Shown here in pieces: positions 6,106 through 13,967 of a stretch of 19,243 bases of DNA; position 1 is the first letter of the stretch; every line of letters starts with the position of its first letter. Position numbers and translations under genes: made by a program. Source of the DNA: Cryomorphaceae bacterium (GTDB lineage Bacteria > Bacteroidota > Bacteroidia > Flavobacteriales > BACL11); contig JACNFT010000084.1 of NCBI GenBank assembly GCA_014384505.1, positions 1-19,243 on the forward strand, in the 5' to 3' direction. The notes under the pieces are model-generated. The model was not told the origin of the DNA and searched no databases. It saw only the letters and a program-made list of their open reading frames with translations.

Positions 6106-8556
6106 ATGAAAAATAAATATCATTTGGATAGCCTTGAGCTATCTGATTTAATAAATGAGGAAACAGAATTCTTGCCATTGATGTCTGATGAGGATGAGGA
6201 TAAAATATCAAAAGAAGATACTCCTGATGTAATGTCAATTTTACCCTTAAGAAATACAGTATTATTTCCGGGAGTAATTATTCCGATTACTATAGGTAGG
6301 GATAGGTCAGTAAAATTAATAAAGGATGCTGAAAATGGAAAAAACTCTATTGGTGTAGTTTCTCAAAAGGAGTTTGATACTGAACTTCCTGAATTAAAAG
6401 ATTTAAATGAAGTTGGGACGGTTGCTCAGATTTTAAAAATGTTAAAAATGCCTGATGGTAATATTACGGCAGTTATACAAGGTCGTAAACGTTTTAAAAT
6501 TGAAGAAATGGTGCAGAATGATCCGTACTATAAAGCTAGAATTACGGATTTAAAGGAGATAAAGCCAGAAAAAAATGATCAAGAGTTTAGTGCATTAGTT
6601 TCTTCTGTAAAGGATTTGGCATTAAGAATTATTGATGAATCGCCAAACATTCCTGCTGAGGCAGCTATTGCTATTAAAAATATTAAAAACACTTCTTTTA
6701 TTATCAATTTTGTAGCTTCTAATATGAGTATTAGTTTGTCTGAAAAACAAGCTTTGTTAGAAGAAGTTGATTTGAAAAAGCGAGCAATAAAAGTGTTGGA
6801 ATTATTGACAAAGGAACAGCAACTTTTGGAAATGAAAAATAAAATTCAGTCTAAAGTACAAACGGATTTAGATAAGCAGCAGAGAGAATACTACTTGAAT
6901 CAGCAAATGAAAGCTATTCAAGAAGAACTAGGAGGTAGCGGTTCGCAAAAGGAGATTGATGAAATGCGTAAGCAGGGTGATAAGAAAAAATGGAACAAGG
7001 AAATTGAAAATGCATTTGATAAGGAGTTAAGAAAATTGCAAAGAATGAATCCTTCCATGTCAGATTATGCTGTGCAAAGAAGTTATATAGAATTAATATT
7101 AGAATTGCCTTGGGAGGAATGCACTATTGATAGCTTTGATTTGAAAAAAGCAAGAGAGATTTTGGATAGAGATCATTTTGGATTAGAAAAAGTAAAAGAA
7201 AGAATCATTGAGCATTTGGCGGTATTGAAACTAAAAGGAGATATGAAGTCTCCAATTTTATGTTTGTATGGTCCTCCTGGTGTTGGGAAAACATCTTTAG
7301 GTAAGTCAATAGCTGAAGCTTTGGGTAGGAAATACGAAAGAGTTTCTTTAGGTGGTTTGAGAGATGAATCGGAAATAAGAGGGCATAGGAAAACCTATAT
7401 TGGGGCAATGCCAGGTAGAATTATTAAATCTATTCAAAAAGCTAAATCATCTAATCCTGTTTTTGTATTGGATGAAATTGACAAGGTAACTAGAGATTCG
7501 CATGGCGATCCTTCTTCTGCATTGTTAGAAGTATTAGATCCTGAGCAAAATGAAGCTTTTCATGATAATTACTTAGAGTTAGATTATAATCTTTCCAAAG
7601 TAATGTTCGTGGCAACTGCTAATTCACTAGCTACTGTCCAACCAGCTTTAAGAGACAGAATGGAGATTATTGAAATTAACGGGTATACTATTGAAGAAAA
7701 GGTGCAGATAGCAAAAAAACACTTGTTACCAAAACAATTGAAATCTCATGGTTTAAAAAAGGAGGAATTTACGCTTTCGGATGCAATGCTAGAAAAAATT
7801 GTTGACCAATACACTAGAGAATCCGGAGTGAGAACGTTAGATAAAATGGTAAGCAAGATGATTCGTAATGTAGCAAAATCATTAGTTATGGAAGAATCTT
7901 TTGATTATTCTCCAGATTCTGATATAGTTGAAAAAGTATTGGGTGCACCTATATTTGATAGAGATCGATTCATAGATAATTCAGTTGCAGGTGTAGTTAC
8001 AGGTTTAGCTTGGACTTCAGTTGGAGGTGATATATTATTTATTGAAAGTAGTTTAAGTAAAGGTAAAGGAAAATTATCTGTTACTGGAAACTTAGGTAAA
8101 GTGATGAAAGAGTCAGTAACTATTGCTATGGAATATTTGAAAGCTCATGCTGAATTATACGATTTATCAGCTGAAGTTTTTGAAAATTGGAATGTACATG
8201 TTCATGTACCCGAAGGAGCAACTCCTAAGGACGGTCCTTCAGCGGGAATTACTATGTTCACATCTTTAGTTTCTTCCTTTACTCAAAGAAAAGTAAAAGA
8301 GAAAATTGCTATGACAGGGGAACTAACTTTAAGAGGAAAGGTTTTGCCAGTTGGTGGAATTAAAGAAAAGATATTGGCCGCTAAGCGTTCTGGAATAAAT
8401 GAAATTATTTTATCAAAGCAAAATAGAAAAGATATTTTAGATATAAATGAAAAGTATGTAAAGGGTATGACTTTCCATTATGTCAATACTTTGAAAGAAG
8501 TAACTGATATTGCTTTACTGAATGAGAAAATTGAGGAAGCTGTTACAATTAATTAG
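6106..8556 (+). CDS. lon: ATP-dependent protease La (Lon)
   Basis: It is a cytoplasmic AAA+ serine protease that degrades misfolded and regulatory proteins, 816 residues, full length. An acidic N-terminal lead (residues 10-41, rich in Asp and Glu) precedes the LonN substrate-binding domain, which begins at SILPLRNTVLFPG (44-56). A long helical linker (about 210-330) follows. The AAA+ module has Walker A GPPGVGKT (389-396), Walker B VFVLDEIDK (452-460), sensor-1 N507 and arginines at RDRME (516-520). The protease domain carries catalytic S712 in DGPSAG and K755 in GGIKEK, 43 residues apart as in E. coli Lon. It lacks a mitochondrial-type or membrane segment, so it is soluble LonA. It stands between the GlmU-like gene and porQ, with an inverted repeat in its 68-base upstream region. 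Confidence 0.97.
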   Translation: MKNKYHLDSLELSDLINEETEFLPLMSDEDEDKISKEDTPDVMSILPLRNTVLFPGVIIPITIGRDRSVKLIKDAENGKNSIGVVSQKEFDTELPELKDLNEVGTVAQILKMLKMPDGNITAVIQGRKRFKIEEMVQNDPYYKARITDLKEIKPEKNDQEFSALVSSVKDLALRIIDESPNIPAEAAIAIKNIKNTSFIINFVASNMSISLSEKQALLEEVDLKKRAIKVLELLTKEQQLLEMKNKIQSKVQTDLDKQQREYYLNQQMKAIQEELGGSGSQKEIDEMRKQGDKKKWNKEIENAFDKELRKLQRMNPSMSDYAVQRSYIELILELPWEECTIDSFDLKKAREILDRDHFGLEKVKERIIEHLAVLKLKGDMKSPILCLYGPPGVGKTSLGKSIAEALGRKYERVSLGGLRDESEIRGHRKTYIGAMPGRIIKSIQKAKSSNPVFVLDEIDKVTRDSHGDPSSALLEVLDPEQNEAFHDNYLELDYNLSKVMFVATANSLATVQPALRDRMEIIEINGYTIEEKVQIAKKHLLPKQLKSHGLKKEEFTLSDAMLEKIVDQYTRESGVRTLDKMVSKMIRNVAKSLVMEESFDYSPDSDIVEKVLGAPIFDRDRFIDNSVAGVVTGLAWTSVGGDILFIESSLSKGKGKLSVTGNLGKVMKESVTIAMEYLKAHAELYDLSAEVFENWNVHVHVPEGATPKDGPSAGITMFTSLVSSFTQRKVKEKIAMTGELTLRGKVLPVGGIKEKILAAKRSGINEIILSKQNRKDILDINEKYVKGMTFHYVNTLKEVTDIALLNEKIEEAVTIN

Positions 8557-8564
8557 TATATTTG
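8557..8564 (+). promoter_or_regulatory. Putative promoter of porQ-cmk-ispH, -7 box TATATTTG
   Basis: TATATTTG begins at the base after the lon stop codon and is 42 bases before the porQ ATG. A TTG at 8531-8533 lies 23 bases upstream, longer than the 19 at rpmE2 and rpsA. Transcription would start around 8570. Confidence 0.5.
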
Positions 8565-8606
8565 TAAATAATAAGTCCAAAGTTTAAGCGTTACCACATT
8601 AATTAA

Positions 8607-9635
8607 ATGAAAATAAAAATAATTCTATTAGTGTTTTGTTTGCCTTTGAGTCTTTTGGCTCAAGTTGGTGGAATAACTGCTTTTTCATTTGTTGATGTAG
8701 AACTTTCGCCAAGAATTGAAGCTATGGGTGGGAGTGGAATTGCTATTGTTGATGGGGATGTTTCTTTAGGACAAACTACTCCTTCACTACTGAATGCTAA
8801 AATGCATAATTCTTTGGTATTTTCCTTTACTGATTATTTCTCGGATATCAATTTGATAGGTTTTTCTTACGCAAGAAAATGGAAAGAATTTGGTGTCTTT
8901 TCAATAGGACTTAAAGCAATAAATTATGGTGAATTTGAATATAATGATGCTGTTGGAAATAATTTAGGTTCTTTCTCTGCTCACGATCAGGTTATTACTT
9001 TTGGTTTGGGTAAGCGCTTGAATGAAAAATTCACATTGGGTGTAAATCTAAACATGCTAAATTCTCAGTACGAAACGTATAATGCTTTTGCACTTTCATC
9101 TAATGTATCGGTAACTTATTTTAATCCTGAAAAGGAATTTACTTCTACTTTACTTTTTAAAAACATGGGTAGACAGCTCATTGCATATGCTGATACTGAA
9201 GAATCACTTCCTTTTGATGTGCAGTTAGGAATGAGTAAGAAACTAAAACATCTACCTTTTCGATATTCACTTACTTTTCATCATCTGAATCAGTTTGATA
9301 TAAAATCACCATATAAATTATTAAGTCAAACTAATATTGAATCAGGTGAGTTGGAAATAAAAGAGGAAACTGTTGCGAAAACAGCATTTCGTCATTTAAT
9401 TATTGGAGCTGAATTAAACCCTTTTCGTAAAAGTCTTTTTATAAGAGGAGGCTTCAATTTTCAAAGAAGGTTTGATATGAGTCTTTCTACCTATCCTGCA
9501 ATGGTTGGTTTTTCATGGGGTATAGGTTTTGAAGTTTTAAAATTCCGCTTGGATTACAGTAGAGCTGCTTATCATTTATCAGGAACACCAAATAATTTTA
9601 GTTTTGCTACAAATTTGAGTACTTTTGGGCTCTAA
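8607..9635 (+). CDS. porQ: Type IX secretion system protein PorQ
   Basis: It is 342 residues, beginning with a signal peptide (MKIKIILLVFCLPLSLLAQ, cleavage after about residue 19). The mature protein is a predicted outer-membrane barrel of the PorV/PorQ (FadL-like) type. Its first segment has the PorQ hallmark of an early GGITAFSFVDVELSPR-EAMGG-G block, followed by repeated Tyr/Phe-rich strands. In Porphyromonas gingivalis PorQ belongs with PorU, PorV and PorZ to the outer-membrane complex that cleaves the T9SS sorting domain and anchors cargo to the surface. That role is assumed here. Its stop overlaps the cmk start (TAATG at 9633-9637), which suggests translational coupling. The pairing of porQ with cmk is one I recall from other Bacteroidota and supports the call. 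Confidence 0.87.
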   Translation: MKIKIILLVFCLPLSLLAQVGGITAFSFVDVELSPRIEAMGGSGIAIVDGDVSLGQTTPSLLNAKMHNSLVFSFTDYFSDINLIGFSYARKWKEFGVFSIGLKAINYGEFEYNDAVGNNLGSFSAHDQVITFGLGKRLNEKFTLGVNLNMLNSQYETYNAFALSSNVSVTYFNPEKEFTSTLLFKNMGRQLIAYADTEESLPFDVQLGMSKKLKHLPFRYSLTFHHLNQFDIKSPYKLLSQTNIESGELEIKEETVAKTAFRHLIIGAELNPFRKSLFIRGGFNFQRRFDMSLSTYPAMVGFSWGIGFEVLKFRLDYSRAAYHLSGTPNNFSFATNLSTFGL

Positions 9636-10327
9636 TGAGTTTACCTTTTAATATAGCGATTGATGGTCATTCTTCCTGTGGGAAGAGTACTATTTCAAAA
9701 GCAGTGGCTAGCAAATATGGTATGCGTTATGTCGATACAGGAGCAATGTATCGTGCTGTGACCCTTTTTTGCATGGAAAATAATATGATTTCCAATAAAG
9801 AAGTTAAGCTGAATTTACTTCTTGCAGCATTAGATAATATTACAATAAATTTTGTTTTTAATGCTGAAACCAAACTTTCTGAAACGATTCTTAATGGAAA
9901 AAATATTGAGCAAATCATAAGAGGGTTTAAAGTTTCTGATAATGTGAGTGTTGTTGCTCAAATTCAGCAAGTGCGTGAAAAATTAATTACTTTGCAACAA
10001 GAAATTGGTAAGCAAGGGAATGTGGTGATGGACGGTAGAGATATTGGAACAAAGGTGTTTCCTGATGCAAAATTAAAATTGTTTGTAACGGCAGATGCAG
10101 TGATAAGAGCACAAAGAAGGTATGATGAATTGAAGAAAAAAGGAGAAAAGGTTACTTTTGAACAAGTGTTAGATAATCTTACTTTAAGAGATGAGCATGA
10201 TACAAAGCGAAAAATAAATCCTTTAATTCAAGCGGATGATGCTATTTTGATTGATAATTCTAATATATCAATTGAGAAGCAAAATGCTTTGATTGATAAT
10301 TTGATAACTAATATATTAGGTAAATAA
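9635..10327 (+). CDS. cmk: (d)CMP kinase / cytidylate kinase
   Basis: It phosphorylates CMP and dCMP to the diphosphates with ATP, recycling nucleotides from RNA and phospholipid turnover. It is 230 residues, the normal length. The P-loop is GHSSCGKST (11-19). VDTGAMYRA (33-41) binds the nucleobase and monophosphate. DGRDIGT (133-139) and RRYDEL (161-166) carry substrate- and lid-region residues. RDEHDTKR (185-192) and the ending LIDNSN complete the family pattern. It starts inside the porQ stop codon and ends inside the ispH start (TAATG both times), so the three genes are almost certainly one transcript. No separate promoter is visible. Confidence 0.96.
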   Translation: MSLPFNIAIDGHSSCGKSTISKAVASKYGMRYVDTGAMYRAVTLFCMENNMISNKEVKLNLLLAALDNITINFVFNAETKLSETILNGKNIEQIIRGFKVSDNVSVVAQIQQVREKLITLQQEIGKQGNVVMDGRDIGTKVFPDAKLKLFVTADAVIRAQRRYDELKKKGEKVTFEQVLDNLTLRDEHDTKRKINPLIQADDAILIDNSNISIEKQNALIDNLITNILGK

Positions 10328-11199
10328 TGAAAATTACTATTGATAAATATTCAGGATTCTGTTTTGGAGTAGTATATGCTATTGAAATGGCAGAAAGTAT
10401 TTTAGAAAAAGAAGATATTTTGTATTGTTTAGGCGATATTGTACATAACAATAAAGAAGTGGAACGCTTAACAGATATGGGATTAAAGATTATCAATAAT
10501 GAAGATTTGAAAAAACTTTCGGATTGTAAAGTGCTTATTAGAGCTCATGGTGAGCCACCATCAACTTATAATATTGCGCTTGAAAACAATATTCAACTGT
10601 TAGACGCTTCTTGCCCTGTGGTGTTAAAATTACAACATCAAATTAAGGAAGGGTATGAGGATATTAAAAAGATTAATGGGCAGGTTATTATATATGGTAA
10701 AGAAGGGCATGCTGAGGTGACTGGCTTGTTAGGACAAACTAAAAATGATGCGATTATTGTAACTACTGTTGATGATTTAGATAAAGTAGATTTCTCCAAG
10801 TCAATTTATATTTATTCGCAAACAACAAAAAGTCCAAAAGCGTATAAGGAAATTAGTGATATAATAGCTGAAAGAGTTAAATTGGCAGATGGAGAAAATG
10901 TAAAATACATTGTGCATGACACATTGTGTAGGCAGGTTTCGGGACGTGAACCTCAGTTAAAGCATTTTTCAAAGGAAAATGACGTTATCATTTTTGTCAG
11001 TGGGCAAAAGAGTTCAAACGGTAAAATGTTGTATCAATCATGTAAAGAAGAGAATCCAAATTCATATTTTATATCAGATATAAATGAAATAAATAATGAA
11101 TGGTTTTCTACTGCAAGTTCTGTTGGTATTTGTGGTGCAACTTCCACACCAAGATGGTTGATGGAGCAGGTGCAAAATGCTATTGAAAAGATAGCTTAA
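10327..11199 (+). CDS. ispH: 4-hydroxy-3-methylbut-2-enyl diphosphate reductase
   Basis: This is the last enzyme of the non-mevalonate (MEP) isoprenoid pathway. It reduces HMBPP to isopentenyl and dimethylallyl diphosphate with an iron-sulfur cluster. It is 290 residues, slightly shorter than E. coli IspH but complete. The three cluster cysteines are C12 (FCFGV), C96 (DASCP) and C201 (HDTLCRQ). H41 (DIVHNN), H74 (RAHGEP), H128 and catalytic E130 (EGHAEVTG), T166-T167 (SQTTKS) and SSN (229-231) form the substrate pocket. Its presence implies isoprenoid synthesis by the MEP route. It is the third gene of the coupled porQ-cmk-ispH set. No hairpin terminator follows, and the rpsA promoter begins only about 10 bases after its stop. 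Confidence 0.96.
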   Translation: MKITIDKYSGFCFGVVYAIEMAESILEKEDILYCLGDIVHNNKEVERLTDMGLKIINNEDLKKLSDCKVLIRAHGEPPSTYNIALENNIQLLDASCPVVLKLQHQIKEGYEDIKKINGQVIIYGKEGHAEVTGLLGQTKNDAIIVTTVDDLDKVDFSKSIYIYSQTTKSPKAYKEISDIIAERVKLADGENVKYIVHDTLCRQVSGREPQLKHFSKENDVIIFVSGQKSSNGKMLYQSCKEENPNSYFISDINEINNEWFSTASSVGICGATSTPRWLMEQVQNAIEKIA

Positions 11200-11207
11200 T
11201 ATTCTTG

Positions 11208-11238
11208 TTTGTTATTTCAGATTAAAATTGTATTTTTG
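11208..11238 (+). promoter_or_regulatory. rpsA promoter: TTTG - 19 nt - TATTTTTG
   Basis: TTTG (11208-11211) and TATTTTTG (11231-11238) are 19 bases apart, a full match to the Bacteroidota -33/-7 pattern. The box continues as CAGCCCT, giving 15 bases identical to the rpmE2 promoter. Predicted initiation near 11244 leaves a leader of about 105 bases before the rpsA ATG. Confidence 0.72.
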
Positions 11239-11252
11239 CAGCCCTTTTCAGA

Positions 11253-11309
11253 ATGTGTTGTAAGGTAGTGATAAGGAAAAATATAAAATTAATAGCTCTT
11301 AAAGTTTAA
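11253..11309 (+). other. Possible 18-codon upstream reading frame in the rpsA leader
   Basis: ATG at 11253 opens an 18-residue frame (MCCKVVIRKNIKLIALKV) ending at TAA 11307-11309, wholly between the predicted rpsA transcription start and the rpsA ATG. The stop codon falls just after the 5' arm of the leader hairpin. There is no independent evidence of translation. Short frames arise by chance, so this is speculative. Confidence 0.2.
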
Positions 11310-11336
11310 TACATCTAAGCCTTACTTACTTTAAGA
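11297..11336 (+). promoter_or_regulatory. Inverted repeat in the rpsA 5' leader (possible autoregulatory hairpin)
   Basis: TCTTAAAGT (11297-11305) is perfectly complementary to ACTTTAAGA (11328-11336), with a 22-base loop. The 3' arm ends 12 bases before the rpsA ATG. A second pairing, GTAAGG (11260-11265) with CCTTAC (11320-11325), would cross the first, so the two are either alternatives or a pseudoknot. Leaders of ribosomal-protein genes often bind the gene product. That role is inferred here. Confidence 0.4.
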
Positions 11337-11348
11337 TACAAATGTAAA

Positions 11349-13367
11349 ATGACAAAAATGTCAGAAGAAAACAAAAAAGAAACTGCTTCAAAAGCAGTAG
11401 AAACTCCTAAAAATGAGGAGGTAGTGGCAGCAACTCCTGTTGTTGAAAAAACTCCGGTAATAAAGGAGGTTAAAGCTAAAAAAATTCCAAAAAAGAGAAT
11501 TAAAAAAGAAGTAGAAGCGCTTGAAGTTGATGTGGTAGTAGAAAAAACTCCAGTTGTTGAAGAAACGACTACAGTAATTGAGGAAGTTAAAATTGAAGAA
11601 GCTCCAATAAAGAAAGTTGAAAAAGAAGAAGAATTCGATTGGGATAAAGCGGCTAAAAATGATATATACTCTAAGAAAGAAAGAAGTGATTTAGAGACTG
11701 AATATAGTGCTACCTTACCTGATGTTGTCGATAAGCAAGTTATTGACGGTACAGTTGTATTAGTTACTGATAGAGAGGTTGTTGTTGATATTAACTTTAA
11801 ATCTGATGGAGTAATTAATTTTAATGAATTTAAGTATAATCTTGAATTAAAAGCTGGTGATACTGTTGAAGTATTAGTTGAAAAACAAGAAGATAAAAAT
11901 GGTCAGTTAGTTTTATCTCACAGAAGAGCAAGAGTATTAAGAGCTTGGGAAAAAGTTAATGTTGCTCTTGAAACTGGAGAAGTTGTGAACGGTCAGATAA
12001 TGAGTAGAACAAAAGGAGGAATGATTGTTGATGTATTTGGTATTGAGTGTTTCTTACCAGGTTCTCAAATTGATGTTAAGCCAATCCGTGATTATGACGA
12101 GTATGTTGGTAAAAAAATGGAATTCAAAGTTGTAAAAGTAAACGAGTCTTTCAGAAATGTTGTTGTATCTCACAAAGCTTTAATTGAAGCTGATTTAGCT
12201 GTTCAAACTAAAGAGATCATGTCTAAATTAGAAAAAGGACAAGTTCTTGAAGGTACTGTTAAAAATATTACTTCTTATGGTGTTTTTGTTGACTTAGGAG
12301 GAATTGATGGATTAATTCACATTACTGATTTATCTTGGGGAAGAATCTCTCATCCTGATGAGATAGTATCTTTAGATGAAATAATTAATGTTGTAATTCT
12401 TGACTATGATGAAGGTAAGAGTCGAATTCAGTTAGGATTAAAACAATTAGGGACTCATCCTTGGGAAAATTTAGATGAAAACTTAAAAATTGGTGATGAT
12501 GTAGATGGTAAAGTTGTAGTGGTTGCTGATTATGGAGTGTTTGTTGAATTACAAGCAGGAATTGAAGCTTTATTACATGTGTCTGAAATGTCATGGTCAA
12601 CTCACTTAAGAAGTGCAAATGATTTTTATAAGAAAGGTGATGCTGTTAAAGCACAAATCTTAACCTTAGATAAAGAGACAAGAAAAATGTCATTAGGTGT
12701 TAAACAAATGACTCCAGATCCTTGGGCGGATATTGCAGCTACATTCCCAGTAGGGTCTAAGCATAGTGTGAAAGTAAGAAACTTCACAAACTTTGGAATT
12801 TTTGTTGAATTAATTGAAGGTGTTGATGGTTTAGTACATATCTCTGACTTATCATGGACTAAGAAAATTAAGCATCCAGCTGAGTTCACTCAAGTTGATG
12901 CAATGTTAGATGTTGTTGTATTAGATATTGATAAAGCCAACAGAAAAATTAGTTTAGGACATAAGCAATTAGATGAAAATCCTTGGGATGAGTATGCTAA
13001 GCAGTTTAAAGAAGGAAAAGACTATGAAGGTACTGTAACAGAAGTATTTGATAAAGGTGCTGTAATTGCTTTGTCTGAAGAAGTTGAAGCTTTTGCTCCA
13101 AAAAGACATACTGATAAAGAAGATGGTTCATCAATTACAGTTGGAGAAAATTTATCTTTTAGAATTCTTGAATTTTCAAAAGAAAATAAAAAGATTTTAG
13201 TTTCTCATACTGCAATCTTTAAAGCAGAGCTTGAAGTAGAAAGAAAAAAATCTGCTTCATCAGCTAAGAAAGTGATGAAAAAGCTTGAGGATGATAAACA
13301 ACATTCAACCTTAGGTGATTTAGATAGTTTGGCTGCTCTGAAGAAGAACTTAGATCAAGGTGAATAA
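11349..13367 (+). CDS. rpsA: 30S ribosomal protein S1
   Basis: S1 binds mRNA at the 30S subunit and promotes initiation, which matters more in Bacteroidota because their mRNAs rarely carry Shine-Dalgarno sequences. It has 672 residues with six S1 (OB-fold) repeats at about 130-193, 211-277, 297-365, 382-452, 468-540 and 556-622. Repeats 3 to 5 are the most canonical (SYGVFVDLGGIDGLIHITDLSW and close variants). Residues 1-95 are a charged Lys/Glu/Val/Pro-rich extension with VVEKTPV repeated at 31-37 and 63-69. It looks disordered and is not an S1 domain. The start may be the ATG at 11349 or the second ATG at 11358 (MSEEN). Neither has a ribosome-binding site. It has its own promoter, a long leader, and a terminator just after the stop. 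Confidence 0.95.
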   Translation: MTKMSEENKKETASKAVETPKNEEVVAATPVVEKTPVIKEVKAKKIPKKRIKKEVEALEVDVVVEKTPVVEETTTVIEEVKIEEAPIKKVEKEEEFDWDKAAKNDIYSKKERSDLETEYSATLPDVVDKQVIDGTVVLVTDREVVVDINFKSDGVINFNEFKYNLELKAGDTVEVLVEKQEDKNGQLVLSHRRARVLRAWEKVNVALETGEVVNGQIMSRTKGGMIVDVFGIECFLPGSQIDVKPIRDYDEYVGKKMEFKVVKVNESFRNVVVSHKALIEADLAVQTKEIMSKLEKGQVLEGTVKNITSYGVFVDLGGIDGLIHITDLSWGRISHPDEIVSLDEIINVVILDYDEGKSRIQLGLKQLGTHPWENLDENLKIGDDVDGKVVVVADYGVFVELQAGIEALLHVSEMSWSTHLRSANDFYKKGDAVKAQILTLDKETRKMSLGVKQMTPDPWADIAATFPVGSKHSVKVRNFTNFGIFVELIEGVDGLVHISDLSWTKKIKHPAEFTQVDAMLDVVVLDIDKANRKISLGHKQLDENPWDEYAKQFKEGKDYEGTVTEVFDKGAVIALSEEVEAFAPKRHTDKEDGSSITVGENLSFRILEFSKENKKILVSHTAIFKAELEVERKKSASSAKKVMKKLEDDKQHSTLGDLDSLAALKKNLDQGE

Positions 13368-13374
13368 TTAATTT

Positions 13375-13404
13375 AAAGCCCCATTAATTTGGGGCTTTTT
13401 TTTT
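13375..13404 (+). terminator. Intrinsic terminator after rpsA
   Basis: AAAGCCCC (13375-13382) pairs perfectly with GGGGCTTT (13391-13398) around an ATTAATTT loop, followed by nine T (13396-13404). It begins 8 bases after the rpsA stop codon. Confidence 0.93.
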
Positions 13405-13414
13405 GCTATTTTTG
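13388..13414 (+). promoter_or_regulatory. Putative pyrR promoter fused to the rpsA terminator: TTTG - 15 nt - TATTTTTG
   Basis: TATTTTTG (13407-13414) fits TAnnTTTG and starts three bases after the terminator T-tract. A TTTG (13388-13391) at 15 bases lies in the terminator loop and 3' arm, the same geometry as at 4848-4874. The pyrR ATG at 13422 is only 7 bases after the box, so the mRNA is expected to be leaderless or to have a leader of a few bases. Confidence 0.55.
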
Positions 13415-13421
13415 TAGAGTA

Positions 13422-13967
13422 ATGATTGAAGAAAGACAAATATTAAATCAAAAGGATATTCAAATTACAATTGAAAGATTGTGTCAGCAGTTAATTGAAC
13501 ATCATGGTGATTTTAAAAATACTGTTATTGTTGGTGTTCAACCAAGAGGCACATTCTTAAGTAATAGAATAATCGCCAAGTTAAAACAATTACTAAAAAC
13601 TACTAATTTTGAGTCAGGAAGTTTAGATATCTCGTTCTATAGAGATGATTTAAGAAGGCGAGACGAACCAATTGTTCCTGAAGTTATGGATATGAACTTA
13701 TCGCTTGAAGATAAAACTGTAATTTTAGTTGATGATGTATTATTTACCGGGAGGTCTATTCGTTCTGCAATTGATGCTCTAATGGCATTTGGTAGACCAA
13801 AGTCTGTTGAGCTCCTTACTTTAATTGATAGAAGATTTAGCAGAGACTTGCCTATTCAGCCTAATTATGTAGGAAGAACAATAGATGCAATAGGTTCCGA
13901 AAGAGTAATAGTGGAATGGAAAGAAGTAAATGGAAAGGATAGAGTATTAATGGTAAAATCAGATTAA
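13422..13967 (+). CDS. pyrR: PyrR: pyrimidine operon regulator / uracil phosphoribosyltransferase family
   Basis: It has 181 residues with a type I phosphoribosyltransferase fold. The PRPP-binding loop is VILVDDVLFTGRS (100-112), and GVQPRGTFLS (38-47) is the PyrR-type substrate loop. SFYRDDLRRRD (71-81) is also characteristic of PyrR. In Bacillus, PyrR binds UMP and pyr mRNA to cause attenuation, and also has weak uracil phosphoribosyltransferase activity. Here it heads a pyrR-pyrB cluster, but its start lies 7 bases from the promoter box, leaving no room for an upstream attenuator. I chose ATG 13422 because the in-frame start at 13389 lies within the rpsA terminator and promoter. The stop overlaps the pyrB start (TAATG). 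Confidence 0.93.
   Translation: MIEERQILNQKDIQITIERLCQQLIEHHGDFKNTVIVGVQPRGTFLSNRIIAKLKQLLKTTNFESGSLDISFYRDDLRRRDEPIVPEVMDMNLSLEDKTVILVDDVLFTGRSIRSAIDALMAFGRPKSVELLTLIDRRFSRDLPIQPNYVGRTIDAIGSERVIVEWKEVNGKDRVLMVKSD

Noticed and set aside
8194..8209. GTACATG-TT-CATGTAC inverted repeat within lon
   Set aside because: It encodes the conserved Lon segment NVHVHVP, whose alternating Val-His codons generate the palindrome. There is no T-tract or other signal.
13389..13421. Upstream in-frame start for pyrR
   Set aside because: The extra residues come from the rpsA terminator and the -7 box. The PyrR family begins near MIEERQIL.
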